From: Dokdonella sp.
GTDB lineage: Bacteria; Pseudomonadota; Gammaproteobacteria; Xanthomonadales; Rhodanobacteraceae
Assembly: GCF_017744955.1 (NCBI RefSeq)
Contig: NZ_JAGIAG010000004.1
Coordinates: 248,001-312,000 of the forward strand
Length of the DNA: 64,000 bases
Direction: 5' to 3'
The notes under the pieces are model-generated. The model did not search any database. It saw only the letters and a list, made by a program, of their open reading frames with translations, and was not told the DNA's origin. Shown here piece by piece: positions 49,096 to 64,000 of this stretch (the first letter of the stretch is position 1; each line of letters starts with the position of its first letter). The translations under genes were made by a program, and so were the position numbers.

Positions 49096-49168
49096 CTCTC
49101 GCAGAGCCGCAGAGAACGCGCAGAGAGCGGAGATTTTTCCTCTGCGTTCTCTGCGCCTCTACGAGAAA
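49096..49168. repeat. Dispersed inverted repeat, copy 3
   Basis: ctctcgcagagccgcagag at the left and ctctgcgcctctacgagaa at the right. It is part of the tandem duplication that includes copy 2 and the deaD 3' end. Confidence 0.87.
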
Positions 49169-49209
49169 CGCCTTCTTCCCTCGGCCTTCCCAGGAAGCGC
49201 AGAAGCTCC

Positions 49210-49860
49210 TCAGCCCCCACCCCGATACGGCGCCAGCAGCCCCGGATCGGCGAACAGCGCGTCCGGCATCAGATAGCGCGGCTCGCGCCCATCGGCGAGC
49301 AGCGCGCGCACCTGCGTCGCGGAGATGTCCAGCGGCGTGACCGGGATCGCGATCACGCGCCCGGCCGGCGCCTCGCGCACGAAGCGCGTTTCGCTGCAGC
49401 GGCGCGAAGCGATCTTGGTGCGCAGCTCGGTCGGCAGCACGCCGTTGTGGCCGGGCCGCGTCAGCACCCCGATGTGCGCGAGTTCGAACAGTTCCTTCCA
49501 GCGATGCCATTCCGGCAGGCCGGCGAAGGCGTCGGCGCCGACCAGCAGCACCAGCGGGTGCTCCTCGCCGAGCTCGGCGCGCAATTCCAGCAGGGTGTCG
49601 ACGGTGTAGGACGGACCTTCGCGGCGCAGCTCGCGCGTGTCCAGGCGCAGCCGGTTCTGGCCGGCGAGCGCCAAGCGCACGAGCGCGGCGCGCTGTTCGG
49701 CGCCGGCGAGCGGCTGGTCGCGATGCGGCGGCACGTGCGCCGGCAGCAGGCTGACGTCGGCGTCGAGGAATTCGGCCGCTTCCCAGGCGACGCGCAGGTG
49801 CGCGTTGTGGATCGGATCGAAGGTGCCGCCGAGCAGGGCCAGCGGGCGCGCGGCACTCAT
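49210..49860 (-). CDS. nadD: Nicotinate-nucleotide adenylyltransferase
   Basis: A 216-residue NAD-synthesis enzyme joining nicotinate mononucleotide and ATP. The nucleotidyltransferase motif GGTFDPIHNAHL is at 11-22, the LVGADAF motif in the middle, and PLDISATQVRALLADG near the C-terminus. ATG at 49860 overlaps the holA stop (ATGA), giving translational coupling. The usual next gene, rsfS, is some 4.4 kb away here, with plus-strand genes between. Confidence 0.96.
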   Translation of the reverse strand: MSAARPLALLGGTFDPIHNAHLRVAWEAAEFLDADVSLLPAHVPPHRDQPLAGAEQRAALVRLALAGQNRLRLDTRELRREGPSYTVDTLLELRAELGEEHPLVLLVGADAFAGLPEWHRWKELFELAHIGVLTRPGHNGVLPTELRTKIASRRCSETRFVREAPAGRVIAIPVTPLDISATQVRALLADGREPRYLMPDALFADPGLLAPYRGGG

Positions 49861-50876
49861 GCGAGCAATCCTCCGCCGCGGCGCGGCGTGGCGATCGCCG
49901 CGACCAGGCGTTCCAGTTCGCGCCAGCCGTCGCCGTCGCCGCGCCCCTTGGCGATGCGGTCGATGCGGCCGGCCTGGTCGAGGCAGCGCTCCCAGTGCAC
50001 GCGATCGGAATGCTTCAGCGCGCGACGGAACAAGCCCTCGCGCGATTGCGGCCAGATGCGCTCGTTGCGCAGCGCGGCGTCGGCGTTCGGCGCCGAGGCG
50101 AGGCGCAACAGCAGGCGCAACTGGGTCAGCAGCCAGCCGAGCAGCGGAATCAGTTCCTCGCCCTCGGCGCGCAGGCCGGCGACGATGTGCAGGGCGCGGC
50201 CGGCGTCGCCCCCGATCGCCGCGTCGGCGAGGCGGAACACGTCGTAGCGCGCATCGTCGGCGACGCCGGCTTCGAGCGTTTCGAGGTCGATCGTCGCGCC
50301 TTCGTGCAGCAGCGCCAGCTTGTCGATCTCCTGGCTCGCCGCGAGCAGGTTGCCTTCGACGCGCTCGGCCAGCAGCGCGATCGCGTCCGGCGTCGCGCGC
50401 AGGCCGCGACTGGCCATGCGCGCGCCGATCCAGTCCGGCAGTTCGGCCGGTTTCAGCGGCCATACCGGCACGAACGTGCCGATGCGCTCGACCGCCTTCG
50501 ACCAGGCGCCGTCGTGCTTGCTGCTCCAGTCGTTGGCGCTGATCAGCAGCACGGTGTCGTCCGGCGGCGCCTGGCAGTACTCGACGATCGCCGCGCTGCC
50601 CTCCTTGCCCGGCTTGCCGGTCGGCAGGCGCAGGTCGATCAGCTTGCGGCTGGCGAACAGCGACAGCGAGCGGCCGGCGTCGGCGAGGCGGTTCCAGTCG
50701 AAACCGGCCTCGACGTCGAGCACGTCGCGCTCGAGGTAGCCCAGTTCCTTCGCGCGCACGCGCAGGCCGTCGACGGCTTCGAGCACGAGCAGGTGCTCGG
50801 CGCCGGCGATCAGGTAGGCGGGCTTCAGCTCGCCGGAGGCGAGCTGCTTGCGGAACAGGGGGAGATGGGTGGCCAT
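49857..50876 (-). CDS. holA: DNA polymerase III delta subunit
   Basis: A 339-residue clamp-loader subunit. The family opening with LSGELKPAYLIAGAEHLLVLEAVDGLR is present, as are DVEAGFDWNRL and LINDWSSK-like ISANDWSSKHDG. The helical C-terminal collar domain begins near 210 (YDVFRLADAAIGGD) and includes ELIPLLGWLLTQLRLLLRLA. It lies between lptE (25 bases) and nadD (4-base overlap). Confidence 0.96.
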   Translation of the reverse strand: MATHLPLFRKQLASGELKPAYLIAGAEHLLVLEAVDGLRVRAKELGYLERDVLDVEAGFDWNRLADAGRSLSLFASRKLIDLRLPTGKPGKEGSAAIVEYCQAPPDDTVLLISANDWSSKHDGAWSKAVERIGTFVPVWPLKPAELPDWIGARMASRGLRATPDAIALLAERVEGNLLAASQEIDKLALLHEGATIDLETLEAGVADDARYDVFRLADAAIGGDAGRALHIVAGLRAEGEELIPLLGWLLTQLRLLLRLASAPNADAALRNERIWPQSREGLFRRALKHSDRVHWERCLDQAGRIDRIAKGRGDGDGWRELERLVAAIATPRRGGGLLA

Positions 50877-50901
50877 CGCGGCGTGCGGCGACGCGGCCGC
50901 G

Positions 50902-51411
50902 TCACGGCTTCGCGTGCGCGGCGGCTTCGAGGCGACGCAGGATCGTCTGCACCATGTCGCGCTGCAGTTCCTTGGTCAGCAGGTCGGTCTCGGCGGCGAC
51001 GCCGAGCGCCTGGCTCGCGTCGAAGGTGAACTCGCGCGAGAGTTCGATCGTCTGCTTCGGCAGCAGCGCGGTGCCGCCGGCGTTCTCGACCAGGAATTCG
51101 ACGTGGTAGCGCAGCGAATACTCGTTCGCGCGGGCGCTGCCGCTGACCGAGAGCACGTCGGTGTTGAACGAGTTGGCGACGAACTTCATTACCGCCACGC
51201 CCTCCTCGACCTTGTCGACGAGGGTCGCGCCGGATCGCGGCAGCGCCTTCGCCAAATCCTTGCCGAGCGCGCTGTTCGGATCGACGCCGACCAGGACGAT
51301 GCGCTGCATGCTCGGCGGCAGGTCGGCTTCCTTGCGCAGGTGGAAACCGCAACCGGCCAGCGCGAGGAGGAGAACGGCGAGGAAGGCGTGGGCGAGTCGG
51401 CGAAGGATCAT
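50902..51411 (-). CDS. lptE: LPS-assembly lipoprotein LptE
   Basis: A 169-residue outer-membrane lipoprotein that plugs LptD and helps insert lipopolysaccharide. Lipobox LALAGC with Cys21 predicted as the lipidated residue after a hydrophobic signal. The mature start is GFHLRKEADLPPSMQRIVLVG, the family signature; SLRYHVEFLVENAGG follows. ATG overlaps the stop of the upstream glutathione S-transferase gene (ATGA). Confidence 0.95.
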   Translation of the reverse strand: MILRRLAHAFLAVLLLALAGCGFHLRKEADLPPSMQRIVLVGVDPNSALGKDLAKALPRSGATLVDKVEEGVAVMKFVANSFNTDVLSVSGSARANEYSLRYHVEFLVENAGGTALLPKQTIELSREFTFDASQALGVAAETDLLTKELQRDMVQTILRRLEAAAHAKP

Positions 51412-52055
51412 GTGCGGGTTCCGGGCTCTATCGGCGGGCTGGCAAGCAGCAGATCATACGGTGCCTGCCAGCCCGGCAGCGAGCGGATGCGCTGCAGCCA
51501 CTCGGCGATCGCCGGCCAGGGCGCCAGATCGACGCCGGCCTGGTCGGTCCAGAACAGGTAGCCGCAGCAGGTCACGTCGGCGATCGTCGGCGCGTCGCAG
51601 GCCAGAAACGCATTCCCGCGGAGCGCGAGCGCGAGGCGGTCGAAATCGGCCTGCATGCGCGCGGTCCAGTACGCCTCCAGCGTCTCGCCGGCCGGCGTGA
51701 AGCGGCGCGAGAAGCGCAGGTGCGGAAAGCTCATCGCGAGGCGGTTCGCCTCCCAGGCCAGCCATTCGCGCACGCGCGTGCGTGCGGCCGGCGTGGCGCC
51801 GTCGAGCTTGCCGTAGCGGCGCGCGAGATGGTCGAGGATCGCGTTCGACTGGCACACGGCCAGGCCGTCCTCGTCGACCAGCACCGGCACCTCGCCGAAC
51901 AGCGAGACGCGGCGGAAGTCCTCCGGGCGCCGCTCGCGCGGCAGGTTCAGGTCGACCGCGCGCTGCTCGAACGGGACGTCCATCAGGCGCAGTGCGAGCG
52001 CGACCTTGTAGCTGTGGCCGGATTCGCGATTGCTGTAGAGGATGGGTCGGGTCAT
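51408..52055 (-). CDS. Glutathione S-transferase family protein
   Basis: A 215-residue GST. The N-terminal thioredoxin-fold domain (PILYSNRESGHSYKVALALRLMD, GEVPVLVDEDGLAVCQSNAILDHLARR) binds glutathione, and a helical C-terminal domain follows from about 85. Ser at position 10 or so could be the catalytic residue, as in beta-class or stringent-starvation-like GSTs. It is placed between leuS and lptE and overlaps lptE by ATGA. This place is normally directly leuS-lptE, so it is an inserted member of the operon. Start at MTRPILYSN (52055). Confidence 0.88.
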   Translation of the reverse strand: MTRPILYSNRESGHSYKVALALRLMDVPFEQRAVDLNLPRERRPEDFRRVSLFGEVPVLVDEDGLAVCQSNAILDHLARRYGKLDGATPAARTRVREWLAWEANRLAMSFPHLRFSRRFTPAGETLEAYWTARMQADFDRLALALRGNAFLACDAPTIADVTCCGYLFWTDQAGVDLAPWPAIAEWLQRIRSLPGWQAPYDLLLASPPIEPGTRT

Positions 52056-52078
52056 GAGCGCAACGTTCGTGATGCCCT

Positions 52079-52100
52079 CGTTCCGGCGCGAGCCGGAATC
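52079..52100. repeat. ttccggc hairpin between leuS and the GST gene
   Basis: ttccggc, a gcga centre and gccggaa in the 119-base gap, another of the short dispersed palindromes. Confidence 0.5.
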
Positions 52101-52174
52101 CATTCAGGTCGGCCGACGGCCGGGATCGGACGCATCCCGGCTTGCACCGGGACGACGCGGCGGGAAGCTTCTCT

Positions 52175-56564
<4,390 letters not shown>

Positions 56565-56635
56565 GGCGGCGCTTTTCCGGACCGCTGCCACGCCGCCGCG
56601 GGAATCCGCCGCGGCGCGCATACCCGGACGAAAAA

Positions 56636-56664
56636 GCCGCGCCGCCCTGACGTGGCGGCGCGGC
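56636..56664 (-). terminator. Rho-independent terminator of the nidogen/propeller-like gene
   Basis: A perfect 11-base stem (gccgcgccgcc / ggcggcgcggc) with a 7-base loop. On the minus strand five T follow immediately (56635-56631), 46 bases past the stop at 56711. The convergent beta-helix gene ends at 56564. Confidence 0.85.
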
Positions 56665-56710
56665 GCGGAAGGCGGCGCGGAGGGAGTGCGCCGACCGCGG
56701 GGTCGACGGA

Positions 56711-59149
56711 TCAGCCGTCGAAGCCGTTGGCGAAGATGCGCCCGCCGCCGTCGCCGACGGTCAACGTGACCGGCACGGCGACGTGCCGCTTGCGCGGATC
56801 GTTGCTGTTGACGCACAGCGTCGTCGTGTAGACGCCTGCGTCGAGAGCGCTCGCGTCGAAGGTCAGGTTGACCAGATTGGACACGCCGTAGTCGTCGATC
56901 GCGCCGGCCGCCGGATCGGCGGACAGCCACGGCACCTGGTCGAGGTTGGCGCAGGGCTTGCCCGAGCGCGCGATCGCAAGGCCTCCGCTCCACAGGCGAT
57001 AGGCGTCCAGCGCGCCGCCGGTTTCGAGCGCGCCCAATTCGGTCGCCGCGCCGGTGGTCGGGTCCACGACGTAGGACTTGGTCACCAGCCCGCTGGTATC
57101 GGCGTTGTCGAGCGCCACCACGTACAGGCGGCCGTCGCTGTCGTCGAAATCCATCGCCGCGGTGTACTGCGTGAAGATGCCGGTGTCGCCGATGACGTTG
57201 GCGTCGCCGGTGGCGCGGTCGATCGCGACCAGCGCGTGGCTCAGTCCCTCGAAGCCGTACATCGCGCCGCCGGCGTCGACGGCGATGTCGGTGATCGCGA
57301 CCGCCGGCATGCCGGGAACGGAGATTCCGCCGACGAAGTTCGACGCGCCGGTGGCCGGGTCCACGGTGTACAGCTTGCTGCGGCCGAGCAGGTCCTCGCT
57401 GACCGAGACGACGTAGAACAGGCCGCTGACGGGATCGTAGGCCGCACCGGTCACGCTGCCGCCGTTGGCGCCGATGCCGGTCGCGCCGATCGTGGTGACC
57501 GTGCCGCTGTCGACGTCCATGCGCAGCAGCACGCCGCCGGCGGTGGTGACCGCGTACAGGTTCGTCAGGTCCTCGCCGATGAAGTCGCCGGCGGACCACG
57601 TCGTCTCGTCCGGCAGCGCGAACGGCGCCGGCGTCAGCGTCTGCGGCGCGAGCAGATCGAACGCGGCGAGGCCGCCGTGGCCGAGGAAGGTGTTCACGTC
57701 GATCGTGCTGATGCCGGTATAGCCCGGCACGCCGGCGCTGCCCATCGGCGACGGCCCTCGCCGTACCGCAAGAGGCGCCTGCAACCGCTGCAGGGCGGCG
57801 AGCCACGCCGGCGTCAGCCGCGCCGACGGCGACGTGTCGAGCTGCAGCTCGCCCGGCGATTGCGCCGCCGGCGCGTGACGCAGCCCCGGGGGCACATGCG
57901 CCGAGGTCGACTGCGTGCCGATCTCGTAGCCGAGCGGCCGGTTGCCGTAGTTGCCGATCGACAGCGCCCGCGTGGCGGAGCCGCCTGGCGCGAGCGTCAC
58001 GTCGTAGGCGTCGTGGTCGAGCCGGATCACCGGCGCGCCGACGGTGACGCCGGACCACGCCGACGCGACGCTGCGCGTGATCGCGCTCGGCGTCCAGCGG
58101 ATCGCCATGCCGTCCTGGATGCTCGATTCGTTCAGCGAATACTGCGTGGCGACGCCCATCGCGCCGTCCGGCATCACGCCGTAGTTCACGCCGACGCTGG
58201 CCTGCAGACCGTGGTCGTAGGAGGAATCCTCGAACGTCGTGTGCAGGTACTGGAATTCGATCTCGTCGCTGCCCTCGGTGAAGACGACCTCGAACGTGGC
58301 GCCGCGCGGATCGGCCGGCCCGCTGGAGGCGAACGCGGCGCGGTCGTACCACTCGATCACGAAGCGACGGTTCGGCGCGCTGCCGAGCGTGGCCGTGTAG
58401 ATCGCGCCGTAGCGCGCGTCCAGGCGCATCCACAGCGGCGCGATCACCGGATAGATGCCGCTGTTGGCCGCGTTGGCGGTCGGCAGCGGCTGATCCCAGA
58501 GCCCGCCGATCAGGCCGCTGACGTCGGTGCCGAAGCCGATCGCGCCGTGCACGCTGACCGCGATGCGCCGCGACGGAGCGCCGTAGAAATGGACCGGGAA
58601 CGGCAGCGCCACCGGCGTCTGGCCGTTCTGGCCGAGGTCGAGCGCCTGGCCGATGGCCGTGATGTCGACGAACTGCGCCGGCGCGGTGTCGTCGGCGACG
58701 TAGTTCGGCAGTGCCGCGACCGCGGTCCAGGTCGCGGTCGAACGGAGGTTGGCGCCGACCGTCAGGATGCGGTTGTACTGGTAGCTCTCGCCCGGCGCCA
58801 GCGGCTGGTGCACGCCGAACAGGAACTGCTGGTCCGGATCGGCGCCGTTGTCGCCGAGCGTGTGGTACTCGTAGGTCGTCGCCGAATGGTTGGTGACGGT
58901 GTAGCAGAAGTTGACCTGCTCGCCGGCGACCGCCTCGAGCGAGGGACCGCCGTCGCAGGCCTGCGGATCGAGATTGCGGCTGACCGTGACCGCGAGGCAG
59001 ATGCCGTCCGCGTCGCAGGTGTTGTCCTGCCCTGCCACCGCCGCCGGCCCGCGCGCGGGCACCAGCGTCGCGGACGGATCGGCGGCCGCGAGCGCGCCGT
59101 ACAGAAGGCCGCTGCCGGCCAGTGCCCATACCAGTTTCTTCGTTGCCAC
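56711..59149 (-). CDS. Large secreted protein with nidogen-like and propeller-like regions and tail motif
   Basis: An 812-residue protein starting with GTG, with a signal peptide (KKLVWALAGSGLLYGALAAA). Region about 40-130 has four Cys and a DUF11/Ig-like look. Region about 165-330 resembles a nidogen-like domain (YPVIAPLWMRLDARYGAIYT, RRFVIEWYDR, ATFEVVFTEGSDEIEFQY). Region about 460-720 has repeated TTxGGVLLRMDVDSGTVTTIG-type blades of a beta-propeller, and an abnormal-spindle-like domain follows. It ends GGGRIFANGFDG. It lies downstream of an ECF sigma factor and Ser/Thr kinase, with an ECF-style promoter candidate at 59258-59287, so it may be the regulated output. It has its own terminator. 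Confidence 0.8.
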   Translation of the reverse strand: MATKKLVWALAGSGLLYGALAAADPSATLVPARGPAAVAGQDNTCDADGICLAVTVSRNLDPQACDGGPSLEAVAGEQVNFCYTVTNHSATTYEYHTLGDNGADPDQQFLFGVHQPLAPGESYQYNRILTVGANLRSTATWTAVAALPNYVADDTAPAQFVDITAIGQALDLGQNGQTPVALPFPVHFYGAPSRRIAVSVHGAIGFGTDVSGLIGGLWDQPLPTANAANSGIYPVIAPLWMRLDARYGAIYTATLGSAPNRRFVIEWYDRAAFASSGPADPRGATFEVVFTEGSDEIEFQYLHTTFEDSSYDHGLQASVGVNYGVMPDGAMGVATQYSLNESSIQDGMAIRWTPSAITRSVASAWSGVTVGAPVIRLDHDAYDVTLAPGGSATRALSIGNYGNRPLGYEIGTQSTSAHVPPGLRHAPAAQSPGELQLDTSPSARLTPAWLAALQRLQAPLAVRRGPSPMGSAGVPGYTGISTIDVNTFLGHGGLAAFDLLAPQTLTPAPFALPDETTWSAGDFIGEDLTNLYAVTTAGGVLLRMDVDSGTVTTIGATGIGANGGSVTGAAYDPVSGLFYVVSVSEDLLGRSKLYTVDPATGASNFVGGISVPGMPAVAITDIAVDAGGAMYGFEGLSHALVAIDRATGDANVIGDTGIFTQYTAAMDFDDSDGRLYVVALDNADTSGLVTKSYVVDPTTGAATELGALETGGALDAYRLWSGGLAIARSGKPCANLDQVPWLSADPAAGAIDDYGVSNLVNLTFDASALDAGVYTTTLCVNSNDPRKRHVAVPVTLTVGDGGGRIFANGFDG

Positions 59150-59257
59150 CCCGACACCTCTCGATTGTGCTGTCGGCCGCGTCCCTGGCCACGGATATCG
59201 CCGATGCGTCCCGCTCCGCGCGGCCGCCTCGGCGGCGCGCGATCGCGACGCATCTTC

Positions 59258-59287
59258 CCTAACGCAGAGTGGCCGGAAACCCTGACA
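59258..59287 (-). promoter_or_regulatory. Candidate ECF-type promoter upstream of the secreted protein
   Basis: On the minus strand, TGTCAGG (59287-59281), a 16-base spacer, then CGTTAGG (59264-59258). This is the -35/-10 pattern and spacing of many extracytoplasmic-function sigma promoters (CGTT-like -10). It lies in the gap between the kinase gene and the secreted-protein gene, about 108 bases before its GTG start. It would be controlled by the ECF sigma factor at 62163. Confidence 0.4.
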
Positions 59288-59315
59288 CGAAACTTCGCCG
59301 CCGCGGCGCAGCCGG

Positions 59316-62120
<2,805 letters not shown>

Positions 62121-62162
62121 CGGTGGACGCTGCGGGTGTCCGGGCAGTCGCGCATACCCTTC

Positions 62163-62723
62163 CTATCCGTCCAGGCGCGTGCGCAGCCAGCTGCGCGCCA
62201 GCGCCCAGTCGCGGTACACGGTGCGCTCGTCGACGTTCATCACGCCGGCGACCTCGGGCACGCTGAGACCGACGAAGTAGCGCAGCTCGACCACGCGCGC
62301 GAGGCGCTCGTCGAGGCGTTCGAGCTGGGCGATCGCCTGGTCCAGTTCGCCGAGGTCGGTGTGGTCGGGCAGCGGCAGGCCGAGCGCCTGGGTCAGGTCC
62401 TCGCGCTGCCAGTCGCCGCCGTGCTTGTCGGCGGCGGCGCGGCGCGCGCGGTCGACCAGGATCTGCCGCATCGTGCGCGCGGCGAGGCGGAACAGGTGCT
62501 CGCGGTCGACGATGTCGATGCGCTCGGCGCCGAGCAGGCGCAGGAACATCTCGTTGAGCAGCGCGGTCGGCTGCAGCGTGCGCTGCTCGGGATGGTCGGC
62601 CAGCCGCTTCGCCGCGAGCAGGCGCAGGTCGCCGTAGACCGCCGGCAGCAGCGCGTCGAGCGCATACGCGTCGCCCTCGCGCCAGCGCTGCAACTGGAGG
62701 GTCACGTTGGCGCTGTCTTCCAT
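62163..62723 (-). CDS. ECF-type RNA polymerase sigma factor (kinase-associated)
   Basis: A 186-residue sigma-70-family protein with region 2 (LLPAVYGDLRLLAAKRLADHPE) and region 4 (RVVELRYFVGLSVPEVAGVMNVDERTVYRDW), of the group (TIGR02999-like) found with Ser/Thr kinases rather than anti-sigma factors. The end RDWALARSWLRTRL is typical of that group. It heads the sigma-kinase operon. Start at MEDSANVTLQL (62723), rejecting a Pro-rich extension. Its target may be the large secreted protein at 56711. Confidence 0.93.
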   Translation of the reverse strand: MEDSANVTLQLQRWREGDAYALDALLPAVYGDLRLLAAKRLADHPEQRTLQPTALLNEMFLRLLGAERIDIVDREHLFRLAARTMRQILVDRARRAAADKHGGDWQREDLTQALGLPLPDHTDLGELDQAIAQLERLDERLARVVELRYFVGLSVPEVAGVMNVDERTVYRDWALARSWLRTRLDG

Positions 62724-62814
62724 TGCGGGCTCCGGATCGGGATCAATTCTAGAGCATCGTCCGAAGCCGCGGCCGACCGTGCCGAACGGCACCTTCGCGC
62801 CGACGCGGCTTCGC

Positions 62815-62820
62815 TAAGAT
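62815..62820 (+). promoter_or_regulatory. Candidate -10 box of the amidohydrolase gene
   Basis: TAAGAT, 30 bases before the ATG at 62851, in the 127-base gap to the divergent sigma factor gene. No -35 match. Confidence 0.3.
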
Positions 62821-62850
62821 GCGGCCTTTCGACCACCGAAGGGGACCGCG

Positions 62851-64000
62851 ATGAACCTGCTGCTCGCCACCACCATTGCCGCGCTCGCGGCCCCCGCCGC
62901 GGAACCGGCGGACGCGGCGCCCGGCGTGGTCGCGCTGCATTGCGCGAACCTGCTCGACACCGCGGCCGGCAAGCTGCTCGGCGAAACCACGGTGGTGATC
63001 GACGGCAAGCGCATCCGCGAACTCAAGGCTGGACGCGCCGAAGTGCCCGGCGCGCAGTCGATCGAACTCGCCGGCTCCACCTGCCTGCCCGGCCTGATCG
63101 ACAGCCACACGCACCTGACCGGCGAGACCAGCCCGACCGGCTACACCGACCAGTTCCGCTGGAACACCGCCGACTACGCGATCCGCTCCACCGTCTACGC
63201 GCGCCGCACGCTCGAGGCGGGCTTCACCACCGTGCGCAACCTCGGCGACGGCGCCAACGCGTCGGTCGCGCTGCGCAACGCGATCAACGCCGGCATCGTG
63301 CCGGGCCCGCGCATCTTCACCGCCGGCGGCGCGATCGGCAGCACCGGCGGCCACGCCGACGACACCGACGGCTACCGCGCCGACCTGCAGGGCGACCCGG
63401 GCGCGAAGGAAAGCATCATCAACGGCCCGGACGACGCCTGGAAGGCCGTTCGCCAGCACTACAAGGACCACGTCGACCTGCTCAAGATCATGCCGTCCGG
63501 CGGCGTGCTCGACGAGAGCAGCAGCGTCGACAACGCGCAGATGACGGTCGAGGAGATCCAGGCCGTGGTCGCCGCCGCGCACGACTACGGCTTCACCGTC
63601 GCCGCGCACGCGCACGGCGCCGAGGCGATCCGCCGCGCGGTGATCGGCGGCGTCGATTCGATCGAGCACGGCACCTTCATGTCCGACGAGGACATGAAGC
63701 TGATGAAGCAGCACGGCACCTGGTACGTGCCGACCATCATCGCCGGCCGCTACGTGCAGGAGATGGCCGAGAAGCCCGGCTACTACCCGGCGCAGATCGC
63801 GGCGAAAGCCAAGCAGGTCGGTCCGATCATCCAGCAGACCGCGGGCAAGGCCTACAAGGCCGGCGTGAAGATCGCCTTCGGCACCGACGCGGCGGTGTAC
63901 CCGCACGGCCAGAACGCGAAGGAATTCCAGTACATGGTCGAAGCCGGCATCCCGCCGCTGTACGCGTTGCAGGCGGCGACGACGCACGCGGCGGAACTGC
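62851..64000 (+). CDS. Secreted metal-dependent amidohydrolase, 3' truncated by window edge
   Basis: The frame from the ATG at 62851 stays open to the end of the window (383 codons), so the C-terminus is missing. A signal peptide (MNLLLATTIAALAAPAA) precedes a TIM-barrel amidohydrolase domain: HxH at His86 and His88 (IDSHTHL), Lys212 (LLKIMPSGG) as the likely carboxylated ligand, His253/His255 (VAAHAHG), His273 (SIEHGT) and Asp346 (GTDAAVYPHG). The closest types are imidazolonepropionase-like and Xaa-Pro dipeptidase-like amidohydrolases of Xanthomonadales, which act on acylated or prolyl dipeptides. The ribosome site is aagggga at 62838-62844. The missing end should be checked for the shared tail motif. 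Confidence 0.9.
   Translation, partial: MNLLLATTIAALAAPAAEPADAAPGVVALHCANLLDTAAGKLLGETTVVIDGKRIRELKAGRAEVPGAQSIELAGSTCLPGLIDSHTHLTGETSPTGYTDQFRWNTADYAIRSTVYARRTLEAGFTTVRNLGDGANASVALRNAINAGIVPGPRIFTAGGAIGSTGGHADDTDGYRADLQGDPGAKESIINGPDDAWKAVRQHYKDHVDLLKIMPSGGVLDESSSVDNAQMTVEEIQAVVAAAHDYGFTVAAHAHGAEAIRRAVIGGVDSIEHGTFMSDEDMKLMKQHGTWYVPTIIAGRYVQEMAEKPGYYPAQIAAKAKQVGPIIQQTAGKAYKAGVKIAFGTDAAVYPHGQNAKEFQYMVEAGIPPLYALQAATTHAAEL

Larger units (their letters stand above)
48901..49209. other. Repeat-filled gap between deaD and nadD
   Basis: A gap of 309 bases between convergent genes, holding two copies of the dispersed ctctgcg/cgcagag repeat and a duplicated deaD end. Unit A starts near 48864 and unit B near 49032 (offset about 168). 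Unit B still encodes RFDRPKQQPKG and a stop, matching the helicase's GFDKPKRRPKG ending. Translated antisense, the repeat gives 'SRRGAE...' low-complexity peptides that are not genes. Confidence 0.8.

Noticed and set aside
48901..49209. Possible insertion sequence at the repeat cluster
   Set aside because: No transposase frame or terminal target duplication was seen; only short inverted repeats and a local duplication.
48693..49510. Minus-strand peptides such as SRRGAENAEEK translated from the repeat region
   Set aside because: These come from the dispersed inverted repeats, not from a gene; the same peptide type appears from the copy at 16150.

Overview
The window is high-GC, gene-dense DNA from a gammaproteobacterium of the Xanthomonadales/Lysobacterales type (Rhodanobacteraceae, perhaps Dokdonella-like, is my best guess). 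The evidence is the housekeeping order on the minus strand (leuS, lptE, holA, nadD, rsfS, rlmH, maf, rng, yhdP, tldD, with yjgA and pmbA alongside), ParE-type topoisomerase IV, orphan hutG, dispersed leucine-catabolism genes, and many secreted proteins that share one short C-terminal tail. No rRNA, tRNA, CRISPR array, phage or transposase gene was seen.

Layout. 1-12.9 kb: end of a secreted beta-helix protein, parE, a TerB-like protein, a thioesterase, an AraC regulator divergent from a fosmidomycin-resistance-type transporter, a His/Ala/Lys-rich periplasmic protein with a strong terminator, hutG, a secreted subtilisin-like protease, and a feoA-feoB-(Cys-rich protein) operon behind a Fur box. 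13-28.7 kb: a Tat-exported duplicated-domain protein divergent from a LysR regulator, then three leucine-degradation genes (liuC, liuD, liuE) separated by a TPR-sulfotransferase, a VOC protein and a Gly-rich autotransporter-like protein, followed by a PAS/GGDEF/EAL protein, a cyanophycinase-like pseudoenzyme and a type II 3-hydroxyacyl-CoA dehydrogenase-like SDR. 28.7-54.9 kb: the conserved minus-strand housekeeping block, interrupted by plus-strand accessory genes (a CadC-like regulator, small secreted proteins, an FG-GAP protein, a DEAD-box helicase). 55-64 kb: another secreted beta-helix protein, an ECF sigma factor / Ser-Thr kinase / large secreted protein module, and the first 1150 bases of a secreted amidohydrolase.

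Main observation. Eight C-termini in the window (seven genes and one remnant), on unrelated folds, end in a near-identical short tail of the form D-R-[ILV]-F-x-[DN]-G-F-[DE]. The carriers are beta-helix, S8 protease, Gly-rich passenger, FG-GAP/Fn3, nidogen/propeller-like and a small beta protein. This looks like a C-terminal sorting or secretion tag. I know no published name for it, and no dedicated processing enzyme was recognised in the window. A second layer is a family of intergenic inverted repeats at gene 3' ends, one copy of which has duplicated the end of the helicase gene.

Limits: functions come from reading motifs and family resemblance by eye. Starts were moved to internal ATG/GTG codons where the conserved protein begins. 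Promoter calls are weak except for the Fur box and the rng promoter.
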